A stretch of DNA of 64,000 bases from Fragilaria crotonensis (taxonomy: Eukaryota; Bacillariophyta; Fragilariophyceae; Fragilariales; Fragilariaceae). Location of the stretch: contig JAKSYS010000206.1 of the NCBI GenBank assembly GCA_022925895.1, positions 1-64,000 on the forward strand. The letters are read 5' to 3'. A program made the translations under genes and the position numbers. The stretch's first letter is position 1, and every line of letters begins with the position of its first letter. Below are positions 20,961 through 31,490 of the stretch, piece by piece. Below the pieces are notes generated by a model that saw nothing but the letters and a program-made list of their open reading frames with translations, ran no database searches and was not told the DNA's origin.

Positions 20961-22090
20961 GCGCACAGTCTCTACTATCTACAGTCGTTGACATGCATGA
21001 CGCATGCGCAACTCTGACTAGTTTAGCTTATGTAAGGCCAATGTACTCCATGTCAGGAGGTTCCGGAATATTTGCTTTTACCCCAAATTTTCTTTTATTA
21101 CAATTACTTTTTCCAAAACCGTTTCTTTTTTTCTGCGTTCCACGACTCCAACAAACCCGCACTTCCACCTAAATTGAAAACGTGAATCGGATTTTTAGGC
21201 CGACTATACGGATCGATACATATTCATAGAAACCCCAGAAGAAAAAACGAGAAAAGAGGAGAAACAAAAAATACTGGAAGAAATAAGGAGAAAATAGGAG
21301 AAAGAAAAAAGGCCAAGAAGAAAATAGGAGAAAATAGGAGTAAAAAGGAGAAGCTCCACTGGTGCATTTGGAGAAGAGCTAGACACGGCCCGAAATGGGC
21401 TTTTAGACCCTCGTGTACCTCGCAACTGGTTTCATTCCGCTTTCTGGTATCACCCCAGTGGCCAATAATTGCCGAAGAAGCTTCTGCGCGTCACTGTCTC
21501 TCCAGTGATGAGGCTCTGGAGCAATGGGGTCGCCCTCATGTTGTTCCCTCCCATCCTGCTGCACTCCTTGGCTCCTCGCCATGATCGACGAAATTCTGTT
21601 TGTGTGTGATTGTGTTGCGTGTCGTATGTACGAAGTCGTGGATTTCTGTTTTATTATGCACCAGTACTAGGTACGGTAAATCCACGGTGCACCACGTTGA
21701 AAGGGCTTCCCCGTGTTCCGAGGTCGAGTTCGCCTCAACAAAACAAAAATTCAAGTGCTTGCAACGGAGAAAGAAAAAAAGGAGAAAAAAGCAGAAAATA
21801 GGAGAAGGTGATGAGAAGAAAGGAGAAGAAAGGAGAAATTAGGAGAAAAGTGAAGAAGCTGAAATGTGCTTAAGTGGAACGAAGAAAAAAGGAGAAAGAA
21901 ATCGGCGGAGTTTCTTCTCAATTAATAGAGTAAAAGTCGTCATCTGCCAGAAAAAAGACTGTCCATTGTACCGCAGTTTCAACAAATGCTGTCTCTTAGC
22001 CACCAGCAAATTTATCGACCCAGTCCTGGAAATCTTATACACGTACCAGTCCTGTAGAAGATATACTAAGATGGAAGATGAAATTCCGGA
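20961..22090. repeat. Spacer with two polypurine (GGAGAAA-rich) tracts
   Basis: The stretches 21,240-21,350 and 21,765-21,900 are almost pure A/G with imperfect repeats of AAAATAGGAG and AAAGGAG. They lie on either side of about 400 bp of ordinary sequence. Short ORFs here are low in complexity and I support no gene. Confidence 0.5.
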
Positions 22091-25000
22091 ACCTCCAGTG
22101 CATACACAGGAGACGAGAAGTACCCAATTTGAAAAGCAGTATTGGTGTCCTAATCGGACAGACGAAAAAAACGTCATCAAATAGTTTCTCCGCATTCATC
22201 GTCTTGAGGAAATACCAATTTGGACCCAAATTGTTGCGAATGGTCCAGCTGGTTTTCCAAATTGGTAATATAACACTAATATAAATTCCATATTGGGGTA
22301 CGACATTTTGGGCGTCTCATCGCCAAACTCCCTTCTGAGAGTTATGTGATGTATGATTGACGTCATCAATTTGCACCAATTTGGTATCCAAATTACGATA
22401 TCAAAGAATCTCAATATGGATTCCAGATTGGTGTCACCAAATGTACCAACTTATTCTCCAAATTGGGTACTAGGTTCATCGTTGGTTCCAAATTGGGTAT
22501 ATATACTGTACTGGTGCTTTATTTCAACAAAAACAACGGTGCAGACTGCATCAAGCGCCTATTTAAACGAACGTATGGAATGTACTAACTATAATGTAAT
22601 CAAGGAGGCATTCTTGATGATGATGTGCCCTCAATCCTGTCTTTGTTCTGTGGGCTTCCTTTGCTTGGATAGCAGGTCTACCAATGTAACATGTAACTTC
22701 GAACCGACCCGGACATGGAGTGATCTCTCGCGAGTGGCTGAAAGCAATTCAACAAATGCAAAATCACCATCGCTATGTGGGGAAGAAAGCAATGTCATTC
22801 ATTGTCGTGTTCTTCCTGGAGTTCCGTGAGTACAAGGTTCTCAACGAATGCGACGAACAGAATGACGATCGCACTCCGTCGTGTTAACGCACTCACCTTG
22901 CTGGAACAACACCAATGCATTATAAAAGGCATCGGAGTCTCTCACACCAAACTTCGGTTCTTTCAAATTCAATATTTGATAATGATGAAACAAACAATCC
23001 AATGACACACCTAGCGCAAAGTCATCCACTCCTCAGGTAGAAACCACACTCTGATATCATCCCTGTCGCTTTGTGCATGGGGTTCCAGGTCGTCATTTGT
23101 CGCGCGCTGGGTCTTGGAGTTCCTGCACACCGTCGCCTTGTTCACGGGGTTCCAGGTTGTCACTGTTTGCTTCTTGCTTTGCCCTTGGTTTGTATGATAC
23201 TGAACTTGATACCTTTGTAACGTTCTTTTCTTAATCAAGAATTACCCACTTCAACGGCATTGCTGGGTCTTGCTTGTATCGTTAACCTAAAGAACGAGGT
23301 ATTTGCAACAGAGGACACAATTTGTGTGAAACACAATGATGCGGCACGCGTTTCATATGCATTACATTTGCCGATGTGGTTATAATCTTCATCTGAGGAC
23401 ATGATGGGTTACAATCGAAAGCAGCAACAACAACAATTATAAGTGTGGCGCATGTGATCCACCCCAGCAAATGTTGATCAGTATTGCTGCTGATGGTGAA
23501 ACGACAACAAATTGTATCGTCGAAGTCCCGTACATATCCCGTAGACTTCTACGGAAAAACAAGTTAGCAAGCCTGATGAAGAAGGTAAAGACGAACACCT
23601 TGGAGAACACCACTCTATGTCTATATAACGTGATACATCACAGACTTCGTAGTTTGGAGTAGATTTTTCATCACCAAGTCCGAAAAACCAATACTGATAC
23701 TACAAATTGGTGCTTACCGACCAACATGTGCATGAAAACCCAATTTGTATCTTACAAATTGGTACTCCTGGACCAATTTGAGTTCGACACGTAACCAATA
23801 AAATAATGTTTGTTAGGGTTATGAATTTCTTACCAATTTGGGAGTAATATTAGGGTTGAATTACCAATTTGGAAAAATACCCAATTTGGGATGAGACGTC
23901 GGACACAAAAAAACGTCAGCCCCGATTTGGAAAGCTATATTGGTGTCTAAAATCTCCAAATTGGGTACTTCTCGTCTCCTGTGTATATACTCTATATCTC
24001 CGCAGCACTGTGCTACTGCCTACTGCGCACGGTTGACTACCCATTGTCAACGCTGCGCGCCATGACGTGCGCTACTATGATTAGTCTAGTTTAAACGCCG
24101 ATGTACTTTCGGCTCACAACTTCTAATATAATCCTTTATTATCTCAATCGCATTCTTGCCGGTCCATTTGATCGTAAGGGTGAAGAGGCCAAAGGATATA
24201 CTTAGCCACAACACGAACGCCAACACATCACCCATCGCACGTTTGATATCGACATCGCCACGCGCCGTGCCTCCTTGTTTCTGCGTTCGCACCTCTTCAT
24301 TGCGACGGCCTCGTCATAACCCGACTCCCAAGCGAGTCACTGTTTGTGGAGCCGCCGTACTAGGGAGGGTCTCATAGGTTATGAGCCCAAATTCTACGAC
24401 TGCTTTCTGCGCCTTCTCCGACTGATTTCGAGTTCTCTCGTGTTCTTTGGTGTCGCACGATTCCCAAGATACAGGGAACCACGTAGCCACTCCGTGTCAG
24501 AAACACTCTCCGACCAAACACCCGGGACCGCATATTTCTGAAACCCGATAATAAAATGGTGGACGCAGAGGAGGGTCAATACGACAATGACTGTCTTGTC
24601 ATATCCATTGATATTGTGGACTGCCCGATGGCAGAAATCCCACTCACAGAGGTCTTTGATGTGCCTACGATGTCGCTTACGGGAGACTATCATGATATCT
24701 CATCCGGAACAGCGTTTTGCAACAACTCGAAGACACTACATGGTTGTCGGAAGATTTACTGCCTACGTTGACCGATCCCGGATTTGGCATGTATCACGCC
24801 CGCAGCCGCAACTCCGTCATCTCGTTGCGCAAGCCGGCGCTCCAGCGTCTCATCATCCAACGTCTCAAGGAACGTTCTCGCCCATCCGACATCGTGCACA
24901 TTCCTATCATGATCCGTTTCCTGCTCCCAGATAACGAAATTCGAAAGCCACCGGGATCCTCTGCCTCCTCCCAGAGTACTCATGGGAGCCGATCTCATCG

Positions 25001-26130
25001 CTCGCGCCAGGGCCCTCCTTCGGTTGTTGATACGTCTGCCCCGATGGACATGGACGTCCCTGTGAATGTGGTTGCACCCGGAATGAACGAAGAAATTGCA
25101 CCACCCGTTGATGACGTTGAAATAACCTACCCTACGGCTGCAATCCCGACCTTCCGCGGGCAGCCTGTGGACACTCGCCCAACAGGCGGACATGGACCTC
25201 CGATTGCTGCTGGACGATTCCACACTCCCCCGGAACCTCGCCCCCTCTTCGATTCAACGACTCGACCACGCACGAGTGGTGGAAATCTGACTCGGACGCC
25301 TACACGTATGCATCCTATCTCTGCAGAAGTTACTTTCGGCGCCGAATCCTATGAAGATTAAATGAGTCAATTCATGTATGGCGAAGTCAAGTTCAAAGAC
25401 TTTCGCAAGGCTAGCTTCCCAAGATTCTACTCGTCCAAAAACAATTCGTTCGTACACTGGTTCAAACTCTTTTGTTCCACATGCTTACAATGGGGAGTGT
25501 GGTGTCCACCATATGAATCTGCAAAGGAAGACGAAATCCACGGTGCTTGGTGGACTTGGCTCCCTGCTTCCGTCCGAGAGAAAGACTCTTTCATGTCTGG
25601 CCTGATCTACACTGCTTTGAGCCAGGACTCCACATTTCCCAGTGGCTCCCGAGAACATGGTGCTGTTGAGGGATGTCCACCGCAGGCGGGATACCATGCT
25701 ATCTATTCCCTATTTCGCCTCCATCATCCCCTGTTACATTCAGTCTTCTCGACCGCAAAGCGAGATTCCTCGCCAACGACGAACGGAGCCATTCAGCCTC
25801 TACATTCGTCGACTTCAAGATTTCATGGTTCGCGAACGACAGGCCACGCGCACCTACACAGAGTCTGAAGCCCTCGACTTGCTTGTCAGTCCGGAATCTC
25901 ACGTCCGAATGGCGTCCCGAGATCCGTCGCCTCGTCGAACGTGACAAACGGACCGGGCTCGATGGTACGCTCCCTTTCAAGCTCTCGCTGGCACAACTCG
26001 CCACCACGTTTGCCGAGTACTGTGAGACCCTCTCTATTACGGCAGATCCACAAACCTTGACCCGTTTGGGAGTCGGGTTAGTGCAGAACCGACGGGAACA
26101 GAAGAGAGGGAACACGACAACACAATGAAC
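22090..26130 (+). mobile_element. Copia-type LTR retrotransposon fossil (gag side), with a DNA transposon in its LTR
   Basis: The LTR runs from about 22,090 to about 24,390 and is split by the TIR element at 22,105-23,983. Without that insert the LTR reads AGTGCATATA..., like the start of the reverse-strand copy at 26,030-26,440. A gag-like coding region on + (about 24,700-26,130) has a Pro-rich part, then a capsid-like part (FYSSKNNSFVHWFKL, WWTWLPASVREKD). It is broken, with several frame disruptions. Its right end runs into an LTR in the opposite orientation, so the locus is rearranged. It is old enough for the LTR copies to have diverged clearly. Confidence 0.65.
22105..23983. mobile_element. 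1.88-kb TIR DNA transposon (TA target site) inserted in an LTR
   Basis: The terminal inverted repeats are a perfect 27 bp (22,105-22,131 and 23,957-23,983), beginning CACAGGAGACGAGAAGTACC. A TA flanks both ends (22,103-22,104 and 23,984-23,985). About 400 bp inside each end is packed with variants of CCAATTTGG in both orientations. The core (22,510-23,690) has no recognisable transposase and only short ORFs, so it is non-autonomous or too decayed to place. The TA target and TIRs suit the Tc1/mariner superfamily, but the start CACAGG is not the usual CAGT, so the family is open. Confidence 0.85.
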
Positions 26131-27710
26131 AAGAGCGTGGCGATGTCGAGAGGTGCGCGTCGCAAAGGGGTCGATGTCGGTGATGGTGGTGTCGTGTATC
26201 GTTGGCGTGAACGAAGCAATAACTGTACCTCTTCACCCTTACGATCGTAGACCGGCAAGAATGCAGTGGAGGTAATAGTTTTAAGCTAAGTTAGAAGTTG
26301 TGTGCCGATGAAGTACACCGGCTTAAACTAAACTAGTCGGAGTGGCGCGTCATACAAGACACGACCATAGATGGTATACTGTGCGCAGTTGAACGATAGC
26401 ACAGTATCCAAGAATGTAGAAGATATGCACTGACACACTCCCCCATTGTAAGCCGAGGCATGCAATGAGCAACAGAAGTGCATCTTGAGAGAGAAGAACA
26501 TTAGGGAGCCGGGGGCGACCAAGGAGCACCATAATGACCCATGAGACGACGAAGGTGGCGGTGGTGGAGCGTGGAACCGAGCGACTTTGTCAAAGAATCG
26601 GCGGAATTGATGACGCCAGGAATATGTGACAGGGCAATCTCGTTTGCGGCTTTCCACTCTTGAAGGGCAAAGTGTTGAATATCGATGTGACGAGCACGCG
26701 GTGTGGGACGACTGGCGTTGACCATGAGGATCGCAGCAGCGTTGTCTTCAAAAAGCGTGGTCGGGCCTGGTTGAGGATATCCGAGCTCCGAGAGAATCGA
26801 TCGGAGGTACTTGGCAATCTTGGCAGCGTGGACGGCGGCAAGGAATTCGGCTTCGGTGGAGCTGGTGGACACCGTGGACTGAATCTTGGACTTGTACTAG
26901 GCCAGGGGACCTCAACAGAACATAAAAACAAGCCCAGTAATTGACCGACGCGTGACAAGGTCCGTTGCATGCGCGGCGTCAACGTACCCAGCAAGTTTGA
27001 TCGAGGAATGCGGTTGCGGGAAGTCAGGGAGAGTAGGATCAGGAGTGAGAATCTGGAAGTCGCCATGTGGAAGCGTTGCCAGAAACGCGTTTCGCCAATA
27101 GAGCAAACCCCAATTTTTTGTCATGCGTAAGTACCGGGCGACACGACGTAACGCGTCGTAGTGCACTTTCGCAGGATGATCGGAGAACCGTGCAAGTGTT
27201 GTAACCGCGTATCCGATGTCCGGACGAGCAACCACATAGGCGTAAATCAACGCGCCCAAGACACTTCGATACGAAAATCCAGCAGCCGTTTCGAGCTCAC
27301 AATATTCGGGAGTTCCGTCACGAGGCGCAGTGATGTAATCGTCAAACATCTGCTGTGTCGTTGAGGTGGCGAGAGGCTCGATAGGTTTCTTGTCGGTCTC
27401 GCGTGTGCCAGAGGAAGACCATCCATAGTGCGCAAGCAGTTTATCGATTTACGACTCGCAAGTTATTTTGATGTAGCGGTCGCGTTGCTCGATGTCGACA
27501 CCGTTGAAGGACTCCAAAATACCCTCGTCGCGGAGGTCGATACCATCTTCGGAACATATCACGCGAACGAGGTCTTTAACAGCGTTGACATCGACACATC
27601 CGATAGCCAAATCGTCAACCTGACGACAGATAAGCATTCGATGCCCTAAGGGGGCGGGGTTCGAACTAGATAAATTTTCCTCAGGCATAAATATATTTAC
27701 TTGATACATC
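26030..27710 (-). mobile_element. Copia-type LTR retrotransposon fossil (pol 3' part and LTR)
   Basis: On the minus strand, the end of a Copia polyprotein runs from 27,710 to about 26,500: the RT active-site region, the YRSVLGALIYAYVVARPDIGYAV block and the RNase H end with STSSTEAEFLAA. A purine-rich tract and an LTR (about 26,440 to 26,030) follow. The LTR matches that of the gag-side fossil in inverted orientation. The integrase and protease regions are absent, and the remaining coding part is broken in a few places. It is an old, incomplete copy. Confidence 0.8.
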
Positions 27711-27830
27711 AGGAGCCATTTTACTTAGGCAAATTTGCATCGGGAGCCATTTTTCTGCATCAAGAGCCACTGATTACTTAAGGAAATTTGCATTGGGAGC
27801 TATGGAGAACCTACGCGTTCTGTGGTACAT
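27640..27830 (+). repeat. Element end repeat with CGGGAGCCA motif, copy 1
   Basis: This starts CCCTAAGGGGGCGGGGTTCG then AACTAGATAAATTTT, and continues with three spaced units of (C/A)ATCGGGAGCCA or similar and TTACTTA. The same 5' block recurs at 30,232 followed by a different tandem motif, ACCACGGGAGGGA. It probably marks the same end of two copies of one mobile element. Confidence 0.6.
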
Positions 27831-27850
27831 TCAATTCTGGTTTTGATACC

Positions 27851-29290
27851 TTTTTCTCACATGTTGCACCCTTGTTACACTAGACCGACAACTCAAAATT
27901 TGTGCTGCAAAATGTAGTTTACAAACTCGGCATGTGCGTTTTGTTCAAAGAACTATTGTGCAACATTCTTTGTGTTTCATCCCTCTTAACGTCCGTCGTT
28001 TCAGATTTTGAATTTGACTTCTATTTGTAAAGATACTGCATGAAATGCAGAGGTGGTTGAAATGCCAGTCACCATTAAAAACACGAATTTTGTTCTCGAT
28101 TCTGATATTTGCATCCTCTTCTGGTACGTTTCGTTCGCTTACCTACTGTCAAACTTTGTTCGAGGTTGATTATTCTCAACGTCCGTCGTTTCAGATTTTC
28201 GATCAGACTATTTTTAGTAAAGATAGAGAATGAAATGCAGAGGTGGTCAACATGCCAATCACGATTCAAAACTCGAAATTCGTTCGCCATTCGGTTGATT
28301 GCATCCTTGACCGGTACGTTTCGTTCGATGACTTGCTATCAAACTTTGTTCGAGGTTGATTATTCTCAACGTCCGTTGTTTCAGATTTTTGATCAGACTA
28401 TTTTTGGTAAAGATAGAGAATGAAATGCAGAGGTAGTCAACATGCCAATCACGATTCAAAACTCGAAATTCGTTCGCCATTCGGTTGATTGCATCCTTAA
28501 GAGGTCCGTTTCGTTCAATGACTTGCTATCAAACTTTGTTCGAGGTTGATTATTCGCAACGTCCGTCGTTTCAGATTTTTGATCAGACTATTTTTGGTAA
28601 AGATAGAGAATGAAATGCAGAGATGGTCAGCATGCCAATCACGATTCAAAACTCGAAATTCGTTCGCCATTCAGCTGTTTGCATCATTAACCGGTACGTT
28701 TCATTCGATGGACTACAATCAAACATTGTTCGGGGATGATTTGTCTCAACGTCCGTTGTTTCAGATTTTCAATTGGACTATTTTTGGTGAAGATGGATAA
28801 TGAAATGCAGAGATGGTCAACATGGCAATCACGATTCAAAACTTGAAATTCGTTCGCCATTCTGTTGATTGCATCCTTAACCGGTACGTTTCGTTCAATG
28901 ACCTGCTATCAAACTTTGTTCGAGGGTTATTTGTCTCAACGTCCGTTGTTTCAGATTTTCAATTGGATTATTTTTGGTGAAGATAGATAATGAAATGCAA
29001 AGATGGTCAACATGGCAATCACGATTCAAAACTTGAAATTCGTTCGCCATTCTGTTGATTGCATCCTTAACCGGTACATTTCGATCGATGACCTACTATC
29101 AAACTTTGTTCGAGGGTTATTTGTCTCATCGTCGGTTGTTTCAGATTTTCAATTGGACTATTTTTGGTGGAAATACAGTATGAAATACGGCGTCGGTGCA
29201 CATAACAACAATGATTGGAAACTCCAAAATGCTTCTGCAAATCGATTTATACCAACTCAGCAGGACCGTTTCGTTCCATTTGATAACTAG
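27851..29290 (+). repeat. 190-bp tandem satellite, about 7.5 copies
   Basis: The anchor TGAAATGCAG (with small variation) falls at 28,041, 28,231, 28,421, 28,611, 28,801, 28,991 and 29,181, an exact 190-bp step with no length change. Shared blocks are CGATTCAAAACT.GAAATTCGTTCGCCATTC (seen in every middle unit) and CAACGTCCGT.GTTTCAGATTTT. The outer units are the most diverged. Confidence 0.95.
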
Positions 29291-29555
29291 TCATGTGTTG
29301 ATTATGGTGAGTTTTCGATTACGATATTTAATCCATAACTAGTCATGTGTTGGATATGGTGAGTTATCGAATACGCATCGTAATCGATAACTCGCCATTT
29401 GTGGGATATGGCGAGTTATCGAATACTATTTTTATTCGATATAACTAGTCATGTGTTGGATATGGTGAGTTATCGAATACGCATTGTAATCGATAACTCG
29501 CCATTTGTGGGATATGGCGAGTTATCGAATACTATTTTTATTCGATAACTAGTCA
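29281..29555 (+). repeat. Palindromic tandem repeat (52-bp half units, 104-106-bp period)
   Basis: AACTAGTCATG occurs at 29,285, 29,337, 29,443 and 29,547. Within each unit, GAGTTATCGA and TCGATAACTC face each other, so both strands can fold into long hairpins. It follows the 190-bp satellite directly. Confidence 0.85.
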
Positions 29556-30231
29556 TGGGAAGTGGGGTAGTACGTTCTTTAGCATGCACGCGTGTGCATT
29601 CTGCTACGCAGTACCGTAGTACTGCATAATGTAAAATGGGAACATGTTATGATTACATACTCCGAGTAGATCATACTGTACAGTAGGTGAAAGCACACTA
29701 GAGTGTACTACATACTTCTACATATCGCATCGTATCAGAAGTTGATAGTACTCGAGTTAATGGACCGCTGTACGGTGGTACAGTGGTCGGTACTCGAGTA
29801 CTGAGCAACGGACAAAGGACGGATGACAGGTTCGCCGATAGTTTCGCCATGGTGATCAATCATGGTTGACTATGGTGAGGCTGGAATATTTTACAGGAAG
29901 GAAAAATGTAGGCTTAATGAATGTACTAAATTGACAATTGTGAGAAGGAAATGAAATGAAAAGTGAATGTTGGAGTGAGTTGGATTCTCATCTCTTTGGT
30001 CTTGGATGAGGTCGCGTTTGAAATGAGATTAGAAACACAGAGAGTGTTGGTAACAACAGATAAGTTGTTTCTCATTTCAAATTGTGTGGGGAGTTACTTA
30101 ACAGTCTTGGGTTTGATGTGGATGAGACTTAAACTCATTCAAAATGATTTTTGGATTAATTAGAGATGTTTGAAATGGGCATCGCTAATTTGAAATGGGA
30201 ATGGATCTACTTAGGTGAGTAGTTTTGATTC
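29556..30231. other. Non-coding spacer
   Basis: AT-rich sequence with many GTAC/AGTACT palindromes in the first 300 bp. An inverted pair lies near 30,018 and 30,071 (TTGAAATGAG...CTCATTTCAA). I see no gene. Confidence 0.4.
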
Positions 30232-30400
30232 CCTAAGGGGGCGGGGTTCAAACTAGATAAATTTTATTCGTGAATGATTTCATTTACTTGATACCACGGG
30301 AGGGACTTCTATTTAGGAAGATGTACCACGGGAGGGATTTTCCTTGCCATGGGAGGGACTTTTTACTTAAGGACAAATACCACGGGAGGTATGGAATTCA
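30232..30400 (+). repeat. Element end repeat with CCACGGGAGGGA motif, copy 2
   Basis: This shares CCCTAAGGGGGCGGGGTTC and ACTAGATAAATTTT with 27,648 onward. Four spaced units of ACCACGGGAGG with TTACTTA or similar follow. It lies just upstream of the zinc-finger ORF at 30,502, so it may be that element's 5' end. Confidence 0.6.
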
Positions 30401-30501
30401 TCATACTCTCTACCTCCCTTGTAGTATGAAAATCCGTGCGCCAATTTTCAAATGAAAGCCATATCATTCATCCCTCAACTCCATTGTCCCCACAACAAAC
30501 C

Positions 30502-31081
30502 ATGGACTTTAAAGTGTCTCAGATGACAAGCAAGCGAAAGGCAATGGTCCTTCAAGACATTCCACAAGAGGATGCAGACCCCATGCTTCCTATTAGGGAT
30601 CTTTTCACATTTTCTCCTTTTGGTTTATGCTGTCGGCAATGTAAAAAAAATCAATTATTCAGCCTGATGAGCGATGCATCTCCCGGCATTTAAAAAAACA
30701 TGGTATGGACAGCAGAGTTGCTTTGGTTCGTTCTCTTCTCCTCGCTTTCGAATTGCAACTCGAAATTGCAAAGGCCTCAGGATCCATTGAATCATACCGA
30801 AGCGACAAGAATACCTACACCGGTTATTCCTGTAGATGTGGGATGGTTTTTCAATTAAGAAAAGACAACGCACTTCGACATTGCAAAAGAATGGGTTGTG
30901 ACGCATCCAAACTGCAAAAACTCGAGCTAATCAAGCTCTGCTGTGGTCGATATGTGTCCCCATCACAGGTCACTTCTCTATTTGGTGATGGACCATCCCG
31001 CATAAAGAAACAATTTGATTATAAAGAGGCGAGAACTGTCCTTCTCCCATTGCTTCCTCAACGTGAAAAACAGGACCACAT
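30502..31081 (+). CDS. Zinc-finger ORF of a repeat family, interrupted by the 12-kb transposon
   Basis: The start is the ATG at 30,502 (MDFKVSQMTSKRKAM). Two Cys/His clusters are visible: CCRQCKK followed by PDERCISRHLKKHGM, and CRCGMVFQLRKDNALRHCKRMGC. The first cluster is split by one missing A in the A8 run at 30,643-30,650; the frames then continue as one. The frame stays open through YKEARTVLLPLLPQREKQDH and meets the transposon TIR. On the far side of the element, the frame from 43,229 (MYTLLVENIPSHKTTGN) is in phase if the element and one AT copy are left out. The function is unknown. Its place after the repeat at 30,232 suggests it belongs to a mobile element itself. Confidence 0.55.
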
Positions 31082-31102
31082 CGGAAGGTGGCGGGTTTTA
31101 CA
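31082..31102 (+). repeat. Left terminal inverted repeat of the 12-kb transposon
   Basis: 21 bp, starting CGGAAGGTGGCGGG and ending TTTTACA; the perfect inverse of 43,208-43,228. The flanking AT is at 31,080-31,081. Confidence 0.9.
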
Positions 31103-31490
31103 CGCAATATATTTAGTGCAGTGTACCATTTTTTTTTGGGTCCAGTACACCCTGTAAAAATTTATTACACCATTGCATGCGTACGTGCATGTAATATGTG
31201 TTTTACATGTAAATTCGCTGTTGCTCACTGTACCATTTTTTCTTGGGTCCAGTACAGTCCCATACCTCTTCATGGTACACAAAGTATTCTCCGGTTGGCA
31301 TACTCTTGCATTTGTTCGTGTACCGTCGGAACATTACTGTTCATTAGGTGTAGCATCAACTTTCAAGAGTCGTTACAGTACCACAGTATTACACCTGCCA
31401 ACCAGTGCTTCACTGGAGTATGAGTCGTCAATTGCGGTTGATTCAACTACTAGCTAGTAGTAACGTTTCTTTCCATCAATTGGCTGCTAT

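Noticed and set aside
21864-22184. 106-codon ORF as a small gene
   Set aside because: It is partly polypurine, ends inside the transposon TIR and has no recognisable domain.
27648-27685. tRNA-like B box (GGTTCGAAC) marking a SINE
   Set aside because: No A box at the right distance and no cloverleaf; the second copy changes the motif to GGTTCAAAC.
27851-29290. CRISPR-like array
   Set aside because: The repeat has no short repeat/unique spacer structure; the whole 190-bp unit repeats, and the genome is eukaryotic.
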